From: Przewalskia tangutica
Lineage: Eukaryota; Streptophyta; Magnoliopsida; Solanales; Solanaceae
NCBI GenBank assembly: GCA_029844215.1
Contig: CM056726.1
Span: 76,437,548-76,501,547 of the forward strand
Direction: 5' to 3'
Length of the DNA stretch: 64,000 nucleotides
The notes below the pieces were generated by a model, which had not been told where the DNA came from, made no database searches, and worked only from the letters and a program-made list of their open reading frames with translations. Both the position numbers and the translations under genes were made by a program. This document shows positions 33,440-43,842 of this stretch, piece by piece. How positions within the stretch are numbered: the first letter of the stretch is position 1; each line of letters opens with the position of its first letter.

Positions 33440-33880
33440 GGAATCGCCGGTGTAGACATGTCCATGATGCAACAATAATACCAATGTTCCATGGCCACAT
33501 GCCTCGGAATTCTGCGCCGGTGTAGACATGTCCATGTGACCTCGACAACAAGACAAAGAATCCAAATGGAAGCATACGTGCGCTACGCATCGTGTCGGTA
33601 TGTCCAAGAAACAATAAGACAACATTCCAAATGGAAGCATACGTGCGCTACGCATCGTGTCGATATGTCCAAGGGAAACAATAAGACAACATTCCAAATG
33701 GGCGATACGTGCGCTACGCGTCGTGTCGGTATGTCCAAAAGGAAATCACAAGGCGATAATCAAAATGGAAACATACGTGCGCTACGCATCGTGTCAGTAT
33801 ATCCAAAGCGATTAACCACAAGACCTTAACCAAAATGGAGGTGCGCTACGCATCGTGTCAGTATGTCCAAAGTGATTAAC
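33440..33880 (-). repeat. Composite tandem array in TE-9 3' LTR
   Basis: Two ~70-bp GTGTAGACATG units followed by five or so GCGCTACGCATCGTGTC units of 55-70 bp. Same composite at 39260-39710 in the 5' LTR. TE-10 has amplified the first kind and TE-7 the second. Confidence 0.88.
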
Positions 33881-35776
33881 AACAATAATACTATCAGCGA
33901 GAGCGTGCAGTGGAATTTCTCGTCGCTGTAGCGCGTCAAGTAAGTTCTCAACAAGTCAACCGACCCTCCATCGAGAGCGGTAACACGTAAATACAACGCT
34001 TTGCACAACAAAGGTTATCACAATAAGCATAGCCAAGCTTCACAACAACAAGCATAGGCAAGTTTCACAACAACACAAAGTACTTTCATTTTATACCAAA
34101 GTCGGGTTTTAACCCCAGTACTACATACGTTAAGTTTTGTAAAAGAGATCCATTACTTTTATCAAAGTCACCGATACCGTAGTATTAGAATGACCAACCC
34201 ACGTTTTAAGTAAACCAGAACACTTTCCTTTTAAGATCAAGTACCAACATTCTTTTCCTAAGTTCCAGTTTGCCTAGTTTCAATTACTCCAACTTCTCAT
34301 TTTCAAAAGGTTTCATAGTTCCCAAACTTAATCACTTGATTCCTTTTTTGAACAATTGAGTAACATATGTCATATATGTGAGTAGTTTATTCTTGTTTAT
34401 AACGATCTTATTACAATGACCATGATCTAGAAAATGTAATATCATTTTGTCTCATCTTAGCTTCTATGCGGATGGAGGTTTCTCTTGGTTTTAATACAAC
34501 ACATCATTATTCAATACATTTCCTTTATTAACGCTGCGGTGGTGCATCGATACATTCTGATTCCCGAAATCAGTAAAACATTATCCCTTTAAAACCAAGT
34601 ACTCATTACTCATGAATGAGGTTTCACACAAACATCCACATTAAAACAAATAAGTTAAGTCTCTTATCTTATAAGATCAAGTCTCTTAACTTCTAACATC
34701 AGTAAACCATTTTCACCTACATAAGGTCGTTATAGCTAACTTCCCATAAAGCTATTATAACACCTATGTTTTAAACCAACCAAATCACTTAGCACGTATC
34801 GTCTACCGTACTACATAGTTCACAACAATCATGCTAGAAAAGGTAGGAAGAGGTTCACATACCTCGCGACGATTTATCGACAATAAGCAAAATGCTCCAA
34901 GTACTACAACCTTGCTAGCCCTTTCCACTCCTCGAGTAGAATACGCTACTCTTAGTACTTTCACCTATAAAGTTCAAAACGTCTATTAACCCCAAAACAC
35001 AAGTTTCTATCTTTACATAGAAAATTCAAGGCGTCCCACATGACGTAAATCTCTCTCTCTATCGAGGCCTGCTAAGCCAACCGGGGGTTTACACGTCTAC
35101 CGGGCGTGTACAATTCTACTCGAGAATACTACACAAGTCTACCGCAATATAGTCCTATGTAAATACGATTCGATTCGATTCTTTATTCTTCAGCTTAAGT
35201 CAAAAGACATTGCGAATACTAAGTATAGTTCCATATATAGTATACTTCAACTATATATTCTAACAAACATGTAATTTCCAATTACAATAGAGGACAAGAT
35301 AATTACCTCGACAAGCCCAAAATTATCCAAGTTATAATGTCGATCTGAGCAAGGTTTAGCTCACTCAGTGCGCTCAAACCACTCCAAACAACCCTTAGAA
35401 GTTCTAACCAACTTCTACTCATCTTGACCAACTATGAAGATTTCCTTAGGGTTTCGGTTTGAGACAAAAGGACAAAAGGTAGTATTTAGGACTCTACGTA
35501 AGAGGTATCTTTGGAATACTACAAGGAACAAGGCTAAGGTATTTTGGGAATTATAACAATACTAGTGGAGTATTTCTATACCACAACAAGGGGTATTATC
35601 CGAAAACAACTAGGCTAGGGGGGGGGTACACCACGGCCAAGCCTCAATCAAAAATGGGGGGGTGCCTCTCGGCCAAAGCTCCTTGAGGGAGGGCTTTGGG
35701 CGATTTCAACTCATGAGGAGAGATTTCAAGACTTGGGAAATGATTTTGGATGAAGAAAGTTCATCAACTAAAGGGG

Positions 35777-35784
35777 TATTTATA
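35777..35784 (-). promoter_or_regulatory. TATA box of TE-9 3' LTR
   Basis: Reverse TATAAATA; pair copy at 41616-41623. Confidence 0.65.
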
Positions 35785-36455
35785 GCAAACCCAAAGGCCA
35801 ACCAATGGCCAAGATCTAGCCAAGTGCAAGGCAAGTGTAAGGCAAGATCAAGCCAAGTGCACCACTAGACCTACTCCTTAAAACCCTCACAAATATCTAC
35901 ACAAATATCTAGCACCACAAGCCCCCTTAGTGGCCCAAGCCGCTTGTCTCCATTGTGAGGTGACACATGTCACCCTCCGTTGGTCCAAAATGTTCGTCGC
36001 TCGGAAAAATCCGCAAAAATACAAAGCGACATAGCGGAATTTTCCTTCGCCAAGTTCTGTAAGCGTTTAGTCAACGACTCTAGCAGGGTGTTGTGCACAA
36101 ATGTAACCGGCCAAGCCACCTAGGCGGGGTGACACGTGTCACCTCCTCTGTCGCCCTCAAAAACGTCTTTCGAAAAATATCCACAATGGCCAAAATCTCA
36201 AAACAAAGTGGGCCCATGGCAGTAAATTTCTCCGTGGGCCCACGTGACCATTTCCAAAATAAAATCTCAAAATTCTAATATAATCTATGAAGTCCAAATA
36301 CCAAATCACGGGAATCCGATTCCCATTAACGAACCTTTTTCTTCACAAATAACGGAAACTTTTAGTGAAAACTCACATCTTTCTTTTTTTCAAAATTTTC
36401 TGCCGTATTCCCGTGCGTCGTCCCACATACATACCACGCAACTACGGGTATAACA

Positions 36456-36488
36456 TTCTCCCTCCTTAGAAACATTCGTCCGAATGTT
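36456..36488 (-). promoter_or_regulatory. TE-9 polypurine tract and terminal hairpin
   Basis: Reverse strand AACATTCGGACGAATGTT (36471-36488, one G fewer than the others) then AAGGAGGGAGAA before the LTR. Confidence 0.87.
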
Positions 36489-37226
36489 CCTTCTCAATCG
36501 AATAACGATAAAGTTCCTCTAACAAGTTGCGATGCCACGGCAGCCGCGAAATAACATCGTCCTCTTCTTTCCTTACTCGTCGTGCCCTTCTCGAACGCTT
36601 GAACTCTCGACGTACCATACTTCCGTCATTACTTGGTTCGAAAATCTCTGAGTCACTACCTCGAACTTGGTCATCTTACTAACCTCAAACTTCCTTAAGG
36701 CCATTCGGCCTTACGAACCGCTTCAGTCGAGCGCGTCCACGAACTCATCGATGATCATACAAACTTGGGCCTAGCATCCTCGTGACCCTACCATCAGCGG
36801 GACCACCGTAACGACCCACCTTGTCAAGACTACGGGTTGACGTATCACGTCCTCAACCCGACCAACCGCGCGCCAAACTCGGTTCCCGATGCGGAACAAT
36901 CTTACTAATTCACATCATGAAAGCTACCACTTCCATCTCACACTACCCACGGACTTATCACACAAATAACTCCCACGTACTACTACTCTGATAAGGGTCA
37001 AAAATAAATCTTTAACTCAAGACGACCTTACCCCTAAGGTCTCAGTCGTGACATAGTCTAAGGTTCACACTTACCATGCCCCCATACGTATCCTCCCAAC
37101 TAAGCATGTTTCTAACTCACACATATCACAAGGCTATCCGTACATAGCACACAATAATTAGATCATCATAACAAGCATACCAAAACTCTAGAGGGTTAAG
37201 GATATACCTGAAGCTACCGCTCCACT
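36489..37226 (-). other. TE-9 3' spacer in place of pol
   Basis: About 740 bp between the gag stop and the terminal hairpin. Non-coding. Conserved with TE-7, TE-10 and TE-2 block by block, including CTTGGGCCTAGCATCCTCG near 36764 and CATGAAAGCTACCACTTCC near 36916. Confidence 0.8.
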
Positions 37227-38476
37227 CTAATCATAGGCCTGCCCTGCAGGGCGCATAGCTGTAGAAGGTGATGAACCAGCCACAGATCCTGAAGGCTGAG
37301 TCGTAACATCCGCGCTTCCCTTGGTCGGACAGTTCCTCGCAAAATGGCCTGCTGTCGCATGTAAAACAAACTCCCAATCTAGCACGACACTCTCCAAAAT
37401 GGAGTCTACCACAATGGTCACAACGAGGTAGGGGTGGCTTCAGCTGGTTAACACCCCTGCTCTGCCGAAAATCTGAACCCTTGGAGCCCTGACCTGCTCC
37501 TGAAGACGGTGGAGGACCACTCTGTACCGGTGGGGGTATATAACTAGCCTGCTGCTGAGGCGGTCCGCCTCGAAAGCCACCAAAGGACCCTGCCGTCCTG
37601 GCCCTCTTCACGATCGGTCATTCCGTCGACCCCTCCGTGCCTCACATCCTAGTGCATGAGCCTGCATGCGGGCAATGTCCATGCCCGGCTGAAGAGAAAC
37701 ACCCGCACAAGATTCGGCCATATAATCATCAAGCCCGGTGACGTAGCGATGCACCCTATCCTCCATATCTGCAACTAGCGCAGGGACATATCGAGCCAAA
37801 GAATCGAACTCGACATTGTACTCCACGACGGTCGCGCTACTTCTCAGTAACAAAAATCTGTCGGCCCGTGCCCTCCTCATCTGCGGAGGCAAGAAGTGCG
37901 TGAGGAAAGCCCCCGAAAACTCATCCCATACTGCTGGAGGTGCATGCTCTCCCCGGGAAAGCTCCCATGAATCAAACCAATCGACTGCGGTATCACGCAG
38001 CCGATGCGAACCAAAGGTCACAGACTCGGTTTCTGAAGCCTTGATCACCCGCATGATCCGCTGTAACTGCCGGATGAACTCCTGCGGATCATCCTCAGGC
38101 CTCGACCCGTAAAACTCTGGCGGGCTACAACTCAGAAAGTCCCGTAGCCTCAAACTATACGCTCGGGGTGAACCCGGTGCTCTTTGGGCCAGGCTGCTGC
38201 GTCCGGCCTATCCTCATATCGGCCACGACCACGGCGATAATCGGGCCATCTCCTTGTGACCCATCTCCCCTGCTCCAGTGTGGGGTGGAGGCTCGGTCTT
38301 GTAGTCTCATCAGCCACTGCTGCGGCTCTAAACTCTGCTGGTGCTGGCGGCGTCGCGAAACCCGCCGTCTGAAGCACAACCTCAGTCTTGCGGGCTGCGC
38401 CTCGTACTCCTCAGATCTCACTAGCGGCACCCTCGGCGCCTTGCCCTTCTGGGCTCTGGTTGCCTTGCGGAGGCAT
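37227..38476 (-). pseudogene. gag: Gag of TE-9, few frame breaks
   Basis: About 415 codons from ATG at 38476-38474 (MPPR-type start) to TAG at 37229-37227 after AYD. The longest open part (38153-37608) holds the Gag core: PPEFYGSRPEDDPQEFIRQ, WFDSWELSRGEHAPPAVWDE, YNVEFDSLARYVPALVADM and RVHRYVTGLDDYMAESCAG. It continues with a Pro/Gln-rich linker and a first zinc knuckle CDHCGRLHFGEC (about 37423-37385). The second knuckle (37372-37340) starts CFTC, loses frame, and GHFARNCP follows in the next frame. The N-terminal part is in another frame. No pol frame follows the stop. Gag would package its own RNA, possibly into mixed particles with Pol from related elements. Confidence 0.85.
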
Positions 38477-38663
38477 AAGCGGGAAAAGCGAGATACGTCG
38501 GAGGGTCCAACTTACAACACTCTACAGGCACGATCTCGGGATGAGAAGAATGGAAACCAATCCTAAATGTCCTGCGACCTCACGATTATTGATGTGGTGC
38601 ACAACACATCGATAATCAAGACTCTACTAGACACGGTCTGTAGACACTTTCCGAGGATTAACT
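38477..38663 (-). other. TE-9 leader between PBS and gag
   Basis: About 190 bp, conserved with all other elements. It ends with a pyrimidine-rich stretch before the gag ATG. Confidence 0.6.
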
Positions 38664-38675
38664 GCTCTGATACCA
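38664..38675 (-). other. Primer binding site, TE-9
   Basis: Reverse strand TGGTATCAGAGC, four bases from the 5' LTR end, identical to TE-5 and TE-6. Confidence 0.93.
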
Positions 38676-39259
38676 CTTTTGTAACGACCGTTCGGGGCGT
38701 TCTTGTGCCTTACCGGGCACCCTGGTGATACATACATCGAGAAAATCAGCGGAACATAAAACATGAGTCATTGAACAAAAGATATAATAAATAAACAGCC
38801 AACCAAAGCGATTTGCCTTGATATATCATAAAACACGAGCAGTTTAATCCTTTTACAACCCCGCCACACTTGGCATTACTACGGACCTCTAAGATATCTG
38901 ATGAATATGACGGACGGGGCCCGCCATACCCCGAATGTACAAGAACCTACAACTCGGGAACACCTGCAAAAGATAAGCCTCGAGAAACGGAGCTTCAATC
39001 TGCTGACCGTGATCTATGGCGAGGATCCACGACCGATGTACCTCTACTGCGGCGTGAACGCAGCCCGAAGGAGGTCGATAACAGTACCAAGTATGTGGCC
39101 CATGCAATCAGTAAATGAAATCATACTAGTCTATATAAAGCGGGAGACATGTATGATAACCAAACTACGATTCACAACATAAAACGATCATCACTCCGAT
39201 ATAACTATGGGTCTCACGCCCACAACATCAATCGAGTTCGCATTATGGCGCGTGCCGGA

Positions 39260-39710
39260 ATCTTTGCATCGGTGTAGACATGTCCATGATGCAACAATAA
39301 TACCAATGTCCCAGGCCACATGCCCGGAATTCTGCATCGGTGTAGACATGTCCATGTGACCTCGACAACAAGACAGCAATCAAAATGGAAGCATACCCGT
39401 GCGCTACGCATCGTGTCAGTATGTCCAAGGAAACAATAAGACAACATTCCAAATGGAAGCATACGTGCGCTACGCATCGTGTCGATATGTCAAAGGAAAC
39501 AATAAGACAACATTCCAAATGGGCGATACCCGCGTGCGCTACGCATCGTGTCGATATGTCCAAAAGGAAATCCTGGCGATAATCAAAATGGAAACATGCG
39601 TGCGCTCCGCATCGTGTCAGTATATCCAAAGCGATTAACCACAAGACCTTAACCAAAATGGAGGCATACCCGTGCGCTACGCATCGTGTCAGTATGTCCA
39701 AAGTGATTAA
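39260..39710 (-). repeat. Composite tandem array in TE-9 5' LTR
   Basis: Pair copy of 33440-33880, with GTGTAGACATG units followed by GCGCTACGCATCGTGTC units. Confidence 0.88.
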
Positions 39711-41144
39711 CAACAATAATACTATCACGAGGAACGTGCGGTGGAATTTCTCGTCATTTCTGTACGCGTCAAGTAAGTTCTCAACAAGTCAACCGACCCT
39801 CCATCGAGACGCGGTAACACGAAATACAACGCTTTGCACAACAAAGGTTATCACAATAAGCATAGCCAAGCTTCACAACAACAAGCATAGGCAAGTTTCA
39901 CAACAAACACAAAGTACTTTCATTTTATACCAAAGTCCGGGTTTTTAACCCCAATGTTCTACATACGTTAAGTTTTGTAAAAGAGATCCATTACTTTTAT
40001 CAAAGTCACCCGATACGTAGTATTAGAATGACCAACCCACATTTTTAAGTAAACGAACACTTTCCTTTTAAAATCAAGTACCAACATTCTTTTCCTAAGT
40101 TCGGTTTGCCTAGTTTCAATTACTCCAACTTCTCATTTTCAAAAGGTTTCATAGTTCCCAAACTTAATCACTTGATTCCTTTTTGAACAATTGAGTAACA
40201 TATGTCATATATGTGAGTAGTTTATTCTTGTTTATAACGATCTTATTACATGACCATGATCTAGAAAATGTAATATCATTTTGTCTCATCTTAGCTTATG
40301 CGGATGGAGGTTTCTACTGGTTTTAATACAACACATCATTATTCAATACATTTCCTTTATTAACGCTACGGTGGTGCTGTCGATACATTACGATTCCCAA
40401 ATCAGTAAAACATTATCCCTTTAAAACCAAGTACTCATTACTCATGAATGAGGTTTCACACAAACATCCACATTAAAACAAATAAGTTAAGTCTCTTATC
40501 TTATAAGATCAAGTCTCTTAACTTCTAACATCAGTAAACCATTTTCACTTACATAAGGTCGTTATAGCTAACTTCCCATAAAGCTATTATAACACCCTAT
40601 GTTTTAAACCAACCAAATCACTTAGCACATGTACGTCTACCGTACTACATAGTTCACAACAATCATGCTAGAAAAGGTAGGAAGAGGTTCACATACCTCG
40701 CGACGATTTATCGACAATAAGCAAAATGCTCCAAGTACTACAACCTTGCTAGCCCTTTCCACTCCTCGAGTAGAATACGCTACTCTTAGTACTTTCACCT
40801 ATAAAGTTCAAAACGTCTATTAACCCCAAAACACAAGTTTCTATCTTTCTATAGAAAATTCGGCAAAGACCTCCCACATGACAGCGTAAATCTCTCTCTC
40901 TATCGAGGCCGGCTACCAAGCCAACTGGGGGTTTACGTCTACCGGGCGTGTACAATTCTACTCAGTAATACTACACAAGTCTACCGCAATATAGTCCTAT
41001 GTAAATACAGTTCAGTTCAGTTCTTTATTCTTCAGGCTTAAGTCAAAAGACATTGCCGAATACTAAGTATAGTTCCATATATAGTATACTTCAACTATAT
41101 ATTCTAACAAACATGTAATTTCCAATTACAATAGAGGACAAGAT

Positions 41145-41153
41145 AATTACCTC
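41145..41153 (-). other. Candidate 5' splice site in TE-9 leader
   Basis: Reverse strand GAG|GTAATT after TTTTGGGCTTGTC, the same setting as TE-2, TE-4 and TE-5. Confidence 0.4.
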
Positions 41154-41615
41154 GACAAGCCCAAAATTATCCAAGTTATAATGTCGATCTGAGCAAGGTT
41201 TAGCTCTCAGTGCGCTCAAACCACTCCAACAACCCTTAGAAGTTCTAACCAACTTCTACTCACATACTTGACCAACTATGAAGATTTCCCTAGGGTTTCG
41301 GTTTGAGACAAAAAGGACAAAAGGTAGTATTTCCGGACTCTACGTAAAGAGGTATCTTTGGAATACTACAAGGTACAAGGCTAAGGTATTTTGGGCATTA
41401 TAACAATACTAGAGGAGTATTTCTATACCACAACAAGGGGTATTATACGAAAACAACTAGGCTAGTGGGTACCCACGGCCAAGCCTCACTCAAAGCGGGA
41501 GCCTCTCGGCCAAAGCTCCACAAGGGAGGGCTTTGGACGATTTCAACTCACAAAGGAGAGATTTCAAGACTTGGGAAATGATTTTTGGATGAAGAAAGTT
41601 CATCAACTAAGGGGG

Positions 41616-41623
41616 TATTTATA
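41616..41623 (-). promoter_or_regulatory. TATA box of TE-9 5' LTR
   Basis: Reverse TATAAATA about 700 bp from the LTR start, farther than in TE-7 because of the extra ~400 bp at the start. Confidence 0.65.
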
Positions 41624-42315
41624 GCAAACCCAAAGGCCAACCAATGGCCAAGATCTAGCCAAGTGCAAGGCAAGTGTAAGGCCAAGATCAAGCCAAGTGC
41701 ACCCTAGACCCTACTCCTTAAAACCCTCACAAATATCTACACAAATATCTAGCACCACAAGCCCCCTTACGTGGCGCCACTTGTCTCCATTGTGAGGGTG
41801 ACACATGTCACCCTCCGTTGGTCCAAAATGTTCGTCTTCGGAAAAATCCGCAAAAATACAAAACGACATAGCCGGAATTTTCCTTCGCAAGTTCTGTAAA
41901 CGTTTCGTCGAAAAACGACTCTAACCGGGTGTTGTGCACAAATGTAACTTCGGCCAAGCCACCTAGGCGGGGGTGACACGTGTCACCCTCCTATTGGCCC
42001 TCAAAAAACGTCTTTCGAAAAAATATCCACAATGGCCAAAATCTCGAAAACAAAGTGGGCCCCATGGCCAGTAAATTTCTCCCGTGGGCCCCACGTGACC
42101 ATTTCCGAAAATAAAATCTCAAAATTCTAATATAATCTATGAAGTCCAAATACCAAATCTGGGAATCCGATTCCCATTAACGAACCTTTTTCTTCACAAA
42201 TAACCGGAAACTTTTCCGTCGAAAACTCACATCTTTCTTTTTTTTTTCAAAATTTTCTGCCGTATTCCCGTACGTACGTCCCCACATACATACCCTGCAA
42301 CTACGGGGTATAACA

Positions 42316-42320
42316 AGTTT
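42316..42320 (+). other. Target site duplication of TE-9, right copy
   Basis: AGTTT, same as 32856-32860. Confidence 0.95.
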
Positions 42321-43674
42321 GAGGACCCAGTGTTGGTACGGTACCGTGATGCAGCTCTTCGGGAGGAGAAGAGTCTATTCGAGTGGCGCTGATGGGTCTT
42401 GAGATTTGAGGCGGTTGTGTGTTCCGATGTAGCGAGGACAGACTTCGCCAGATTCAGGGAGGCACACAGTTCGTTATTCTATTCATCCGGTCGACCAAGA
42501 TGTATCATGACCTCGGATGTTTGTATTGGTGGGATGGCACGAAGAGGACGTGGCGAGTTTTGTTGCCAGATGTCCTAATTGCCCGGCAGTCGGTCGAGCA
42601 CGAGGCCCGGTGGATTATTGCGGTCTATTGAGATTCCGACTTGGAAGTGGGAGATGATCAACATGGACTTTGTTACAGGTTACCTCGCACTCGGAGGAAG
42701 TGCGACTCCATTTGGGTTATTGTTGTGGTGTGAAATCAGCCCATTTCCTTCCGATCGGGGCGACGTTTTGGTGAGGACTATGCCGTTGTACATCCGAGAT
42801 AGTGAGGCCGCACGGTGTTCGGTGTCGATTATATCGATAGGAGCCAGTTCTGCCTAACTTGGAGGTCTTTCGAGAAGGGTTTAGGGACACGGTGAGTCTC
42901 GAAGACATTTCACCCTCGGTGACGGGCGGCGAGCGCACTATCCGAACACGAGGATATGTGCGAGCTGCGTGATTGATTTCGATGGTAGCCGGAGGATCAT
43001 TTGCCTCTTGTGGAGTTTGCTTACAACAACGGCTACCATTCCAAAGATATGAATGGCGCCATACGAGGCTTTATATGGCGGAAATACGGTCGCCGTCGGT
43101 TGGTTCGGCGTGGCGAGTACGTTAGTTGGCGCACTTGGTACAGCGGTGTGGATAAGGTGAAGCTTATCCAGAGAAGTGATAGCGGCTCGAGTCGGCAAGT
43201 CATATCGCGGATAATCGGCGTCGGCATTTGGAGTTTCGTGAGCGATTGGGTCTTGAAGGTGTCACCCATGAAGGGTGTGATGAGATTCGGTAAGAAGGGG
43301 AAACTCAGCCCAAGGTACATTGGGCCCTACCAGATCGTCCGTAGAGTGGGACAGGTTGCTTATGAGTTGGATCTGCCATCAGAGTTAGAGGCGGTACATC
43401 CGGTCTTCCATGTTTCTATGTTGCGGAAGTGTATCGGAGATCCAGCGAGAGTTTTTCCTACTAGTGAGGTCCAGGTGACAGAGGGGTTATCATATGAGGA
43501 GAGTCCCATAGCGATACTCGATCGCCAGGTCAGGCGACTGCGGACCAAGGATGTAGCTTCCGTCAAAGTCCTGTGGAGAAATGATAACCGGGAGGAGATG
43601 ACTTGGGAAGCGGAGGAGGACATGTTGAGGAGGTATCCTCACTTATTTCCTATACCTTCAGGTATTTCATTTTG
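42316..43674 (+). pseudogene. pol: Integrase with chromodomain, frameshifted (TE-8 pol, 3' part)
   Basis: Resumes after the AGTTT duplication with FEDPVLVRYRDAAL-like sequence, then the zinc-finger region (SSGSTKMYHDLGCLYWW-like, 42480-42535), and MINMDFVTG with the first catalytic Asp near 42657-42680. The second Asp region (near 42830) and the Glu box (near 42900-42950) are damaged by indels. A long open part begins at 43001 (PLVEFAYNNGYHS) and is clean from about 43249: GPY module RYIGPYQIVRRVGQVAYEL and chromodomain VTEGLSYEESPIAILDRQ through YPHLFPIPSG. Expected role: DNA integration guided to methylated chromatin. As given it is not functional. Confidence 0.85.
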
Positions 43675-43806
43675 CCCTTACTTGTCAGGCTTTAATTGAA
43701 GTGTTTCTTTTGCTTAAATGCTTTTATGTGGCCATGAGTGGCATTTTTGGTATGTCGGGGCTGTGAAAGGAAACTATGTCGCTAATAGTAAGTGTGACTC
43801 CGAAAG

Positions 43807-43842
43807 AACATTCGGGGACGAATGTTTCTAAGGGGGGAAGAA
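43807..43842 (+). promoter_or_regulatory. TE-8 terminal hairpin and polypurine tract
   Basis: AACATTCG and CGAATGTT with a four-base loop (43807-43826), then AAGGGGGGAAGAA directly before the LTR. Confidence 0.87.

Larger units (their letters stand above)
32861..36455 (-). repeat. TE-9 3' LTR (3595 bp)
   Basis: Reverse of TGTTATACCCGTAG...GGGTCGTTACA. Contains two GTGTAGACATGTCCATG units (about 33449 and 33519) and several ACGCATCGTGTC units (33555-33870), two 25-bp units near 34025-34070, an AT-rich body, donor-like sites in reverse (GAG|GTAATT near 35305, AGGTATGT near 34860), TATA (35777-35784), a palindrome near 35958, and an extra ~400 bp (36060-36455) at the LTR start that TE-7 lacks. 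Confidence 0.92.
32861..42315 (-). mobile_element. TE-9: complete gag-only (TR-GAG type) retrotransposon
   Basis: 9455 bp with 5-bp duplication AGTTT. Reverse order: 5' LTR 42315-38680 (3636 bp), PBS 38675-38664, leader, gag 38476-37227, 3' spacer, hairpin and PPT, 3' LTR 36455-32861 (3595 bp). The internal region is only 2224 bp; no protease, RT, RNase H or integrase is present. Long LTRs plus gag alone fit the class described in plants as terminal-repeat retrotransposons with a GAG domain. Reverse transcription and integration would need Pol from a relative such as TE-5 or TE-8. Confidence 0.92.
38680..42315 (-). repeat. TE-9 5' LTR (3636 bp)
   Basis: Pair of 32861-36455. AT-rich stretches are nearly the same in both; differences cluster at CCAG, CAG and CCGG-like sites. 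Array 39260-39710; donor-like GAG|GTAATT in reverse at 41145-41153 and CGAGGTATGT at 40691-40700; TATA 41616-41623. A second palindrome-like GGGTGACACGTGTCACCC lies at 41972-41989. Confidence 0.92.
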
